Part shown: positions 1 to 10,770 of the stretch, piece after piece | Position numbering within the stretch: the stretch's first letter is position 1 | How the letters are laid out: the number at the start of each line of letters is the position of its first letter | Source: Symsagittifera roscoffensis | Lineage: Eukaryota > Xenacoelomorpha > Acoela > Convolutidae | Length of the DNA: 54,610 nucleotides | NCBI RefSeq assembly: GCF_963678635.1 | Contig: NW_026971114.1 | Location: 1 to 54,610 of the forward strand | Reading direction: 5' to 3' | Translations under genes and position numbers: made by a program | Notes under the pieces: generated by a model | The model's input: only the letters and a program-made list of their open reading frames with translations | The model's database searches: none | Told to the model about the DNA's origin: nothing

Positions 1-600
1 GAGGTGGTTGAAAGCCAACGCTAGAACGAGCGAGCAGAAAATGACCATGACTACATCTAAACAGCTAAGCAATGTGAAAATCAACAACAATTTGGATCTG
101 TTCAAGACCACCTGCAAAGTCCTGAGAATACTTGAAGCCAACAAAAGGATATGGGCAAAGCAAAAGTTAAATCCGTTTATTCCGTGTCGTCATGGCGTTG
201 TGAGTTTTTGAACGCACGAGGCGTCATATGTCCAGGAAGACGGAGGCCTATCAAGCCGGAGGCCTATCAAGCCATAGGACCGGATGATTTAAGACAGCAT
301 TCTTGACACATAGAAACGTCTTCACCACAGCTGTGAAGCAGGTCGCTGAAATGCCTTGTACGGCTTAAAACGAGGAGAAAGAGGTCTTACGAGCTGACGT
401 GGGGCGGAACCTCAGCATGTGCTGGCACAACAATTTCTGCCGGAACAGGGAGCAAAAATTAAACAATCTCTTGCCCTGCTGCAAACAGAGACTGCTGGAA
501 CAAGTAACTTGTTACACGGCCCGCAACTCTGGTGATATGCTGCAGAAGGTGCCGGAAGATAGTGGGATGGTTGAACAAAAACAAGAAGCCATGCATTAGG
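1..600 (+). pseudogene. Relic of ORF3 C-terminus (copy E0)
   Basis: Conceptual translation of the plus strand in shifting frames matches the very C-terminus of the retroelement ORF3 seen on the minus strand at 37944-38500. Recognisable blocks are an LDLF-x-x-x-C-K-x-L stretch followed by IWA (about 90-170), a THRN-x-x-TTAVK stretch (about 308-345) and a cysteine block C-x-H-N-x-F-C with a later CCKQR (about 418-490). Frames change between the blocks, and ordinary stops are present, so it is dead. It is far more diverged than the other two copies and lies in the opposite orientation, tail-to-tail with copy E1. The fragment is cut by the window edge. Identity as a relic is well supported; the exact boundaries are not. 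Confidence 0.75.
242..273. repeat. 16-bp perfect tandem duplication
   Basis: The unit ggaggcctatcaagcc occurs twice in direct tandem inside the E0 relic. Nothing suggests a function. It interrupts the ORF3-like frame and looks like a replication slippage product. Confidence 0.85.
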
Positions 601-3031
601 AAATGAAGGCGAGACAAAACAGTAGTGACGAGGAAGGAAAACTCAATTGTGATAGTGTGTGAAAACTTGGCCAAGTCATCGAAGATTGATTATTGAATTT
701 TTCAAATGTTTTTGTTTTGTCTAAATCTGGTCAGAGCAGATATTAGAGACTAATTTTTTTTGTCATCTGAGATTGTTGAATTGCAATGGAAAAATTTAAC
801 CCAAAATGATTTATTTATTCATTTCAATTTGTTTGTTATTTGTTTATTTAATCTGAGTGTTTTAACCTAATTACACCTGAAGAAGTTTTTAGTTTTCGTC
901 GGACACTTCTTCATTTTGTGGCGAGCGGATAGTGTTTGGGTACGCTTGCTCGAGAAGAGTGGTAAAGTCATCAACTTTTCTAGTCCTCCTTTCCTCATAA
1001 TCAGAGTTTCTTAAATTTAACAGCATGAGTAAACGATGATACTTTGTGAAAAACTCTAATTTATTTTCAAGGGTTGCGTGACTATGCCACGCCCCAAACC
1101 TTTTTATCAAGCAGGAGCGAAACGAAATTTTATGATGAAAAGACGTAGCTGTTCAGAAAAGGAATTTCATTTAGGACACACGTCATGATTCGTTTTTCCC
1201 AAAAAATCTAAAAATGAGTGAGATGTAGTACGATGCCATTTATGGCACGCGGTTAGTTGTGGTGAGGCGGATTAATTTCAATTTCTGATGCGATTTTTAA
1301 GATGATTATAGAACACTGGATCATCACTGGAGATAACCCGGCGTTATGCGTTCAATGGGGACACGCAAAAAAACGTTAATAGCGTAAGGACCAGATTTTG
1401 ATAAATGAAGGCTCAAAATGTTCTGAAAACTCAGAATGTTCTGAAAAAATGTCATTTTAACCTGAAAATTGATCAAACGACGCACAACCGAATTTAAGAG
1501 GGAAATCAGTCGGAAAATTAGAAGAAAAACGAAGCTTTTTATCGTGAAACAGAGGCAGGATAGGGTGTTTATTGGAAGAAGATCGTGTGAACGGAAGATC
1601 CTGTGGGTATTCGGGACGGATCCAAACCCTCCAATGCCACGAAATTAGAAGGATAACGACGTTATCTTCGGGAGAGTGCGGAATTAGAGGCCCGGTATCC
1701 AGAGACTGTGAGCAACATTTCTGTATATTTTGGCTTCTGTAATCCCTGAACGTCTTTAATTTACTCCAAAATTGCTTAGTACTTTAGAGCATAAGCAGTT
1801 AGATTCGAGGAAAGCGTCAATCCATCTCTAATGGATTTATTATATAACTGTCACTAAAAACATATTAAATTATAGTTTTCTAGCCGTGTTATAATGGTAA
1901 TCACGTTGTCTGGGGATCCGAGATTCAGCTATGTGGTTACTTTGGCATGTATACGAAAGCTGATCAAAAGTCGTTTGGCTGATGGCCTAAAATGATAACT
2001 TGTTACTTAGCACTTAACAGACCAGAAAGTTACCTGGCTAGGTCAAGACGGTTAAAAACGAGTAAAATTACAGTAACTAACGTCAGCCGTTTGTCAATAG
2101 GTACTTTTTCCACGCTCCGTCACTAAGTAATGTCTGGGCGAAAGTTACAGAGGAAGATACCGCGCGAGAGGTATAATTCTTTGAATGCAGTCGGAACAAT
2201 CACTGTTTTTTTTGTATACGCAGCACCACGGCGTAATGTGCGTGTAATTGTGCGCAAACTTGGAAAAAATCTGCGGGCATAATTCGCTAAATTAGACGAT
2301 GCGCGTGTTTTTCACTAAAGATGCAAGCCTTAGCAGAAAATAACAATTTTGCGGAAACTTTGTCCTAAGAGAGACAACTTTCTTATACAATTTAATGTTC
2401 TGAAAATGTTTTTTAGTTTCATGTCGATTTCATCTGGACACAAGCTTCATTCGAAATCAAAATTGTTCAAAATTTACTGTGAATTTTTTGGAGTTTTATT
2501 GCTAACACTTTTTAATTGGCTGAGATTGCTTCAATTATGCGGGGTTATGCAATTGCAAATGCGAAGCTTATAATGCGGTTATGATGCGAGATACATACAT
2601 TTCACAAACAAAACTCATGCGAATTCACAAACAAAACTCATGCGAACAAAATTGAAAGTACAGCAATAGAACGTGTTCGAATGAAAGCAACAATCTGGAT
2701 AATTGGCAATTGATATCAAAGCTATAAACAAAGACTACCTGAATTGAGACTGCTTCCAATATCGTATTAATATAAACTATTTGATCTGTTAAAGCTAGCA
2801 TCTATGTTTAACGGCAGTTACAACATTAAACTACCTACAAAGTAGAATACAAAACCCAATGACTATGTTTTATTAACAAGACAAAAAGATCTAACATCGA
2901 TAACAAAAACATAAACAAGAAAGGCGGACAAAAATTTTTAGAGAAGAATCAGTCAAAATTTGATTAGAAAAACGAAAAAAAAGAATTATCGACCGCGAAC
3001 AAATTGACACACCATATCTAACAAAATTATA
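601..3031. other. AT-rich stretch without recognisable genes
   Basis: No open frame of convincing length or composition is present on either strand, and no motif of the retroelement proteins was seen. The first part should be the 3' flank of the plus-strand E0 relic, but I could not align it with the 3' flanks of copies A or E1. An 18-bp imperfect duplication around a gttctgaaaa motif lies near 1420-1450. The rest may be old, unrecognisable repeat or host intergenic DNA. Confidence 0.5.
2601..2646. repeat. 23-bp perfect tandem duplication
   Basis: A 23-bp unit beginning ttcacaaacaaaactc is repeated twice without a mismatch. It lies in otherwise featureless AT-rich DNA. No function is suggested. 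Confidence 0.85.
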
Positions 3032-3530
3032 TGAACATTCGCCCTGAAGTACATAACGAAGGAAAACAAAGCTAGGTTATGAAACGACTGGCTAGAGTCT
3101 TAAAAAAGCTTAACAAGCTCTAATCCTTCTCTACCAAAGCCAATTCTATGTGTGGTCCATTAACATCCGTTCGGCAAAGTCGTTATTACTTTGGACTATC
3201 GGCCAAGTAGCGTCAATTAGCTGAATTGTATGCAAAAAAAGTGAGCTCATGACTGGGTGTTGCTATCCCCAGTCCACAAGGTGACTCCTAAAGCATCATG
3301 TTCATCGGAGATGGATCAACCCTTTTCCTGAACTCCTAGATTCTCATACTCTGAAAATGAGTTCGGTGTTAATTAAGTTTAACTCAGAGCATGCCAAGGA
3401 GCCAAAAGTTGTTGAAATTTAGTTCTCAGACTATTCGGAATTCTTGACTCAGGACAAACAGCGGTCTTGTCGTCGTTCTGGATGAATAGTAAAATCCTTC
3501 CAATACCCCTCCGATGTCTCGGGTATCGCT

Positions 3531-3562
3531 TTGTAACGATTGTAGCTGCTTAATCGTTATAA
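3531..3562. other. Hairpin in 3' flank (E1 version)
   Basis: An inverted repeat of 12 pairs, two of them G-T, with an 8-base loop. It is the counterpart of the hairpins at 35981-36012 and 36797-36828 in copy A. Two stem positions have changed on both arms between copies, so pairing was kept. Confidence 0.6.
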
Positions 3563-4048
3563 TTCGGAATGTTCTTTCAACAATAATATCGATCGTAATT
3601 CTAATTCGTGTCGTAGGACTGTTTTTTTAAAGAAAATGGTTGTTCGAAGATTTTGCGCTTTTTCTGTACTCAATAACACCGTTAATCCTCTAGAACTGCC
3701 AATTCGGAAGGTTAGCTGCTAATAATCCGATATTGCATTTTCGTCCATTCAGGTCGAATGTCACTTAGTCCCCGGACAGCCCGGTCAATGTCCCCATTGA
3801 ACCTCGTAATGTTCGTAAAAATGGTAGTGCCATCGAACAGAATTTACAAATTGCACGTAATTACTTTTATCCACGTCATATCGACTCAATGCAGAATATA
3901 AATGGCATCATACTACACTACTATAGCCTTCCAAATTCTTTCACTAATCTGCACTTTGAGAATATGACCTAAGATAAAACATTTTTTCTAACTTCCAACG
4001 TCAATGCCCTGATTTAAAACTTTTTCTCCTAGGTTTTAAAAGGTGTTA

Positions 4049-4071
4049 GTTGGCAGGACAGTCCTGCCAAC
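4049..4071. other. 10-bp perfect inverted repeat, 3-base loop
   Basis: The arms gttggcagga and tcctgccaac pair perfectly around cag. Copy A has the same structure at 37406-37428, weakened by one mismatch. Its position about 540-560 bases downstream of the ORF3 stop is the same in both copies. A role in 3' end formation or packaging is possible but not shown. Confidence 0.6.
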
Positions 4072-4607
4072 CAACAAGCTAAAATTATCCTACTATGCTT
4101 CTTCCCTTCGGAAATTTTAGTTGTTATTGGTCCTGAATATTGAAATTAAGGAACTCTGAGGTTATAAAGAACAATGAAACAATCTCCATCTTCAAGAAAT
4201 TACCAAAGGCTTTCATGTCACCACAAAATGATCAGTTGCCCTTGTTGATTAAAAACAATCATGCAGTCCAGAATATTTAAGTATACTCTTTACTAAAGCC
4301 TTTCTAAATAATTAGTAAGTGTCTCTAGAACCACTAACTAAAATCAAAATAAAAATTTATAAAGGCAACAAATTCTTTAATGTTCAAAACTCAACTGAAA
4401 TGTTTTCTTTCAGTTTCAATTACAACTTGGTTGCTTAGTTTCTCACTTGAGTTTTTTTTCACACATATAAAACAATTCTGAGTTTTAACTTCTTCTCTTT
4501 TGTCACTTTTTTGTTTCTTTTTTTTTTCATCGTTGAGAAGCTCTAAGACTTCTTAATTTTTCTAATTTCGTTTCGTTTCTTTTTGCATCTTGTTCTTCGG
4601 CCATTTG

Positions 4608-5268
4608 TCAATGCTCTATCTCCTCCTCCTGCGACATTGACTCTGCATTTTCAGTTTATGTGTCTTGTAACACATCGGTAGCTATTCTGACGCTGTTGAA
4701 AGCAGTCCTCCAACACTTCTTCTGCTCTCTACCTTTGTTTACAACAAAGTAGGGGGTCAATGTTAAATTTTCTGTTCCTGCAGAAGCTGTTGTGGAGACA
4801 CAACAACAAGTTTCTCTCCAAATTTTCCTTCAACATCTCTTCTTTCTCCCTTCCATCACGTTCACTCATCCTGGAGATTGTCTTCACGGCGGTGGTCACT
4901 GCATTCCGATGAGTTACAAAAGCTCGCTTGAAAGCTCCTGCTCCAATGTCCAGCTGATTGTAGTGTACACTCTGCCGTGCTTCGACATATGCTTCTTGGC
5001 ATATTCGTACAACCAAGCAGTCATGTTGGCTCTCAACCATGGCATCAGTCGTCTTCTTGCCCATATCTTTTTACTTCCATTGGAATGTTCAGAATCTTGC
5101 ACATTGTCTCAAAAAGATCTAAATTTTCTGCTAAATCTTCAGATGAGTCTGGTAAACCCATGGAGAGCAGCTCTCCAGAGTCCCAGATCAACACCAGATT
5201 ACTGCGCCCGGGGTACCACCATGTCTGCAGCAAGCAATGGCAGGGATACTCATCATGTTTTAACATGA
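4608..5268 (-). pseudogene. ORF3 C-terminal tail, copy E1
   Basis: Translation of the minus strand aligns with the last 200 or so residues of the copy A ORF3 (37944-38700). It includes the LDIGAGAFKRA block, the THRN-AV block, the C-L-H-N-S-F-C cysteine block with CCKQR near 4735, and the acidic end with stop TGA at 4608-4610. It is split over at least three frames (parts at 4729-5064, 4914-5102 and 5045-5266), so at least two indels have broken it. A further single-base loss near 5285 separates it from the array copy to its right. The cysteine block is kept in all three copies of the window and may bind metal or nucleic acid; this is inference. Confidence 0.8.
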
Positions 5269-7056
5269 TGCTTCTCTAATTCCGCTTTGCGAAGCTTCCA
5301 GTAGTGGTTCCACTTCCATCATCACTCGGTGGAATTCATCATTCTCATCTACTGTGTTGTGATCCGTCACGGTTGATCCTCTCTGTTTTTGTCTTTCAAA
5401 GTCACTGAAGTTCCCACTGACGTATTCCATGAACTTCTTTCCCAGTATCGATTCCAACTCCTCCTTAGTTCTCTCTGGAACTGCTGAGAACATTTTGCAC
5501 ATTAACTCATAAGTCCTTTCCGACATTCTCGCTAGTCTTACACATTTTGGCACTGAGAAGGCCTGATCCACGATCGTTTTCGTACTCTTATCAACCACAG
5601 CCACGAAAGGCACTGGGTATCTGCTCTTGCACATTGGAGCTAATGTCGATCCCACCAAATATCGCGCTCCCGATGGTCTGCGATAAGTTTCACTGTGTCT
5701 GATGTTCATTTCAGCCTCGATCGCTTCTTTCCATTTTCCGTTGTGCTTTTGCTCAGTCTGCAAAACTCCTGGGAACACTTCTACACTGATGGCCGTGACC
5801 ATTTCATGTTTCTGTTCTAGATTCAATAGTGACTCTAAAGAACCAAACATACTGTAGAATCCAAGTGCAGTCACTAGATTCACCTCGGTTCCTCCATGAC
5901 AATCTCCGATCAATTCCGTTTCCGTTCTTGTTTTCATCACAATGTTCCCAAACAAAATTGTCAACTGTTTGTGTTGTTTCATCAGGGTTTTCACGCAATC
6001 TAGGCCTCCAGAAACGTGACCGTCCAGTCCACAGACTTCTGCCAGACAGCTACCAGGTTTAGCCCAGTCTTCTGGTCCCCAGCCAGGCAACTCCACTTTG
6101 TCTTCTCCGTTGCTCTTAGAGGCTGTTGTCATCACGTTACAGATGATATTAAGATCACGCAGATTACAGTCTGAATTTAATTCCCTCTGCACATCTTGTG
6201 TTGCAAGTAGTATCGAATCAGCGTTGGGACTCGGACACCATGAGGGTCTCTTCGGTTCCCATACCACCATCAAGCTCATTCTCAGCAGTTCATCTGAGAA
6301 TCCCAATCCAAACTCTACTCGTTTGTCGGATTCTGGCACGGAAGGTGCAGTCACCTTTTCCTCCAAGACTAGTCCCAGCCTGGTCTGCTGATTAGCAGCG
6401 TTTCTTATCGTCGCAATTCTAGACGTCCAGAATCGTAGCAACACTGCTTGCTCGTAATCAAAGAAGCAATCGCGTATGTCTTCATTTAGGAATGGGTTGT
6501 ACGCTATCCCTATGAATCCTGACACGTAACTGTAGGACATCTTCCTGATCGGTTCACAGTATTCACTGGATTTCGGCATTGCTCCCATATATTCCTTAGT
6601 GAGCCTCAGCTCCTTGTTTGAGAATCTCCTGATTTCGTCTATTTTCCTCATGGGTTCTAGCTCCACAGGTTCTTTCATGTTCACCCGCCTTGGTTTACTT
6701 TGATGCACGTCCAGCAGTGCTAACAAGAGTAAGGCTTTCGCTCGTTCGTCGCCTCCTCTCAGCATCTTGATACAGGTGTTCAAGGCTAGCACTGAAATTT
6801 GCTCTATCATGAACCGGATGAAACAGAGAGCGTCCCTCCGCTTCAAGCACCCTACTGCTGTTCCCTCTTGGATTATCAGATCTCTCATGCTCGTCATCAG
6901 GAATACCTTGTCTTCCTTTGATCTTTTTCTTTCCTCTGAATCATAATCCCCGCGAGTCAGTCCGATTATGCACCAGGCGAACCGCAGCTGTAATTCAGTT
7001 CTCACGTAAGGTACTGCTATCTGAGCGTGTAATTTCGGTGTGGTCCCGGCAAGCAA
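5260..7056 (-). pseudogene. ORF3 C-terminal domain, array unit 1
   Basis: This is the best preserved unit: one open frame of about 600 codons without an internal stop. It holds the conserved ORF3 blocks SDELLRMSLMVVWE, NLRDLNII, LPGWGPEDW, EVFPGVLQTEQKH, RPSGARYLVGS and GNFSDFERQKQRGS. It aligns over its whole length with copy A at 38740-40460. I recognise no known domain. The frame ends at 5260 because one base is missing near 5285 compared with copy A and the other units, which cuts it from the true C-terminal tail. Unlike units 2-4 it keeps a glutamate codon after the RVMM motif. There is no ATG at its beginning, so it was never a separate gene. Confidence 0.85.
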
Positions 7057-7132
7057 TGGCAGGGAAACTCATCGTGTGTTAACATGATGCTTCTCCAATT
7101 CCGCTTTGCCGAAGCTTCCAGTAGTGGTTCAT

Positions 7133-8875
7133 TTACATCATCACTCGGTGGACTTCATCATTCTCATCTACTGTGTTGTAATCCGTCACGGTTGATCCTC
7201 TCTGTTTTTGTCTTTCAAAGTCACTGAAGTTCCCACTGACGTATCCCATGAATTTCTGTACCAGTATCAATTCCAACTCCTCCTTAGTTCTCTCTGGAGC
7301 TGCTGAGAACAATTTCCACATTAACTCATAAGTCTTTTCCGACATTCTCGCTAGTCTTACACATTTTGGCACTGAGAAAGCCTGATCCACGATCGTTCTC
7401 GTACTCTTATCATCCACAGCCACGAAATGCACTGGGTATCTGCCCTTGCACATTGGAGTTAATGTCGATCCCACCAAATATCGCGCTCCCGATGGTCTGC
7501 GATAAGTTTCACTGTATCTGATGTTCATTTCCGCCTCGATCGCTTCTCTCCATTTTCCTATGTGCTTTTGCTCAGTCTGCAAAACTCCTGGGAACACTTC
7601 TACACTGATGGCCGTGACCATTTCATGTTTCTGTTCTAGATTCAATAGTGACTCTAAAGAACCAAACATACTGTAGAATCCAAGTGCAGTCACAAGATTC
7701 ACCTCGGTTCCTCCATGACAATCTCCGATCAATTCCGTTTCCGTTCTTGTTTTCATCATAATGTTCCCAAACAATATTGTCAACTGTTTGTGTTGTTTCT
7801 TCAGGGTTTTCACGCAATCTAGGCCTCCACAAACGTGACCGTCCAGTCGACAGACTTCTGCCAGACAGCTACCAGGTTTAGCCCAGTCTTCTGGTCCCCA
7901 GCCAGGCAACTCCACTTTGTCTTCTCCGTTTCTCTTAGAGGCTGTTGTCATCACGTTTTAGATGATATTAAGATCACGCAGATTACAGTCTGAATTTAAT
8001 TCCCTCTGCACATCTTGTGTTGCAAGTAGTATCGAATCAGCGTTGGGACTCGGACACCATGAGGGTCTCTTCAGTTCCCATACCACCATCAAGCTCATTC
8101 TCAGCAGCTCATCTGAGAATCCCAATCCAAACTCTACTCTTTTGTCGGATTCTGGCACGGAAGGTGCAGTCACCTTTTCCTCCAAGACTAGTCCCAGCCT
8201 GGTCTGCTGATTAGCAGCGTTTCTTATCGTCGCAATTCTAGACGTCCAGAATCTTAGCAACACTGCTTGCTCGTAATCAAAGAAGCAATCGCGTATGTCT
8301 TCATTTAGGAATGGGTTGTAAGCTATCCCTATGATTCCTGACACGTAACTGTAGGACTTCTTCCTGATCGTTTCACAGTATTCACTGGATTCCGCCGTTG
8401 CTCCCATATATTCCTTAGTGAGCATCAGCTCCTTGTTTGAGAATTTCGGGATTTCGTCTATTTTCCTCATGGGTTCTAGCTCCACAGGTTCTTTCATGTT
8501 CACCCGCCTTGGTTTACTTTGATGCACGTCCAGCAGTGCTAACAAGAGTAAGGCTTTCGCTCGTTCGTCGCCTTCTCTCAGCATCTTGATACAGGTGTTC
8601 AAGGCTAGCACTGAATTTTGCTCTATCATGAACCGGATGAAACAGAGAGCGTCCCTCCGCTTCGCGCACGCTACTGATGTTCCCTCTTGGATTATCAGAT
8701 CTCTCATGCTCGTCATCAGGAATACCTTGTCTTCCTTTGATCTTTTTTTTTCCTCTGAATCATAATCCCCGCGATTCAGTCCGATTATGCACCAGGCGAA
8801 CCGCAGCTGTAATTCAGTTCTCACGTAAGGTACTGCTATCTGAGCGTGTAACTTCGGTGTGGTCCCGGCAAGCAA
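7133..8875 (-). pseudogene. ORF3 C-terminal domain, array unit 2
   Basis: Second unit, aligned throughout with unit 1. The frame is interrupted by TAA at 7955-7957 (between NLRDLNII and NVM), where units 3 and 4 have a tyrosine codon and unit 1 a cysteine codon. It then stops at TAA 7133-7135 directly after RVMM. That second stop is shared with units 3 and 4 but absent from unit 1 and copy A. Confidence 0.85.
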
Positions 8876-8951
8876 TGGCAGGGAAACTCATCGTGTGTTA
8901 ACATGATGCTTCTCCAATTCCGCTTTTCCGAAGCTTCCAGTAGTGGTTCAC

Positions 8952-10694
8952 TTACATCATCACTCGGTGGACTTCATCATTCTCATCTACTGTGTTGTAA
9001 TCCGTCACGATTGATCCTCTCTGTTTTTGTCTTTCAAAGTCACTGAAGTTCCCACTGACGTGTCCCATGAACTTCTTTCCCAGTATCGATTCCACCTCCT
9101 CCTTAGTTCTCTCTGGAACTACTGAGAACATTTTGCACAATAACTCATAAGATTTTTCCGACATTCTCGTTAGTTTTACACATTTTGTCACTGAGAAGGC
9201 CTGATCCACGATCGTTCTCGTACTCTTATCATCCACAGCCACGAAATGCACTGGGTATCTGCTCTTGCACATTGGAGCTAATGTCGATCCCACCAAGTAT
9301 CGCGCTCCCGATGGTCTGCGATAAGTTTCACTGTGTCTGATGTTCATTTCCGCCTCGATCGCTTGTCTCCGTTTTCCTATGTGCTTTTGCTCAGTCTGCA
9401 AAACTCCTGGGAACACTTCTACACTGATGGCCGTGACCATTTTGTGTTTCTGTTCTAGATTCAATAGTGACTCTAAAGAACCAAACATACTGTAGAATCC
9501 AAGTGCAGTCACTAGATTCACCTCGTTTCCTCGATGACAATATGCGATCAATTCCGTTTCCGTTCTTGTTTTCATCACAATGTTCCCAAACAAAATTGTC
9601 AACTGTTTGTGTTGTTTTTTCAAGGTTTTCACGCAATCTAGGCGTCCACAAACGTGATCTTCCAGTCCACAGACTTCTGCCAGACAGCTACCAGGTTTAA
9701 CCTAGTCTTCTGGTCCCCAGCCAGGCAACTCCACTTTGTCTTCTCCGTTGCTCTTAGAGGCTGTTGTCATCACGTTATAGATGATATTAAGATCACGCAG
9801 ATTACAGTCTGAATTTAATTCCCTCTGCACATCTTGTGTTGCAAGTAGTATCGAATCAGCGTTGGGACTCGGACACCATGAGGGTCTCCTCAGTTCCCAT
9901 ACCACCATCAAGCTCATTCTCAGCAGTTCATCTGAGAATCCCAATCCAAACTCTACTCGTTTGTCGGATTCTGGCACGGAAGTTGCAGTCACTTTTTCCT
10001 CCAAGACTAGTCCCAACCTGGTCTGCTGATTAGCAGCGTTTCTTATCGTCGCAATTCTAGACGTCCAGAATCTTAGCAACACTGCTTGCTTGTAATCAAA
10101 GAAGCAATCGCGTATGTCTTCATTTAGGAATGGGTTGTACGCTATCCCTATGATTCCTGACACATAACTGTAGGACTTCTTCCTGATCGGTTCACAGTAT
10201 TCACTGGATTTCGGCATTGCTCCCATATATTCCTTAGTGAGCCTCAGCTCCTTGTTTGGGAATCTCGTGATTTCGTCTATTTTCCTCATGGGTTCTAGCT
10301 CCACAGGTTCTTTCATGTTCACCCGCCTTGGTTTACTTTGATGCATGTCCAGCAGTGCTAACAAGACTAAGGCTTTCGCTCGTTCGTCGCCTCCTCTCAG
10401 CATCTTGATACAGGTGTTCAAGGCTGGCACTGGTATTTGCTCTATCATGAACCGGATGAAACAGAGAGCGTCCCTCCGCTTCGCGCACGCTACTGCTGTT
10501 CCCTCTTGGATTATCAGATCTCTCATGCTCGTCATCAGGAATACCTTGTCTTCCTTTGATCTTTTTCTTTCCTCTGAATCATAATCCCCGCGAGTCAGTC
10601 CGATTATGCACCAGGCGAACCGCAGCTGTAATTCAGTTCTCACGTAAGGTACTGCTATCTGAGCGTGTAATTTTGGTGTGGTCCCGGCAAGCAA
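8952..10694 (-). pseudogene. ORF3 C-terminal domain, array unit 3
   Basis: Third unit. The frame is open from 10694 down to 9702, where the tryptophan codon of the GWGPEDW motif has become TAG. It reopens and runs to the shared TAA after RVMM at 8952-8954. Otherwise it is close to units 2 and 4. No separate start codon is present. Confidence 0.85.
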
Positions 10695-10770
10695 TGGCAG
10701 GGAAACTCATCGTGTGTTAACATGATGCTTCTCCAATTCCGCTTTGCCGAAGCTTCCAGTAGTGGTTCAT

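Larger units (their letters stand above)
3032..4607 (-). repeat. 3' flank of copy E1 (3' UTR/LTR-like)
   Basis: This stretch lies just downstream of the E1 ORF3 stop in element sense. It is collinear and clearly homologous with the 3' flank of copy A at 35437-37943. Shared blocks include the one beginning gaacattcgccc at 3032, the block around ccatcgaacagaatttac near 3835, and the hairpin at 4049-4071. E1 has a single version of the unit that is tandemly doubled in copy A. Being shared downstream of ORF3 in both copies, it belongs to the element and is the natural place for a 3' LTR. I could not find its partner upstream of gag, so the LTR label stays tentative. Confidence 0.65.

Noticed and set aside
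889-1110. Short minus-strand frame of 73 codons in the left AT-rich region
   Set aside because: No similarity to any other part of the window, no recognisable motif, and a length expected by chance.
5260-7056. The 598-codon open frame as a functional stand-alone gene
   Set aside because: It has no ATG at its beginning, is one unit of a tandem array of an internal ORF3 segment, and is cut from the real C-terminus by a one-base loss.
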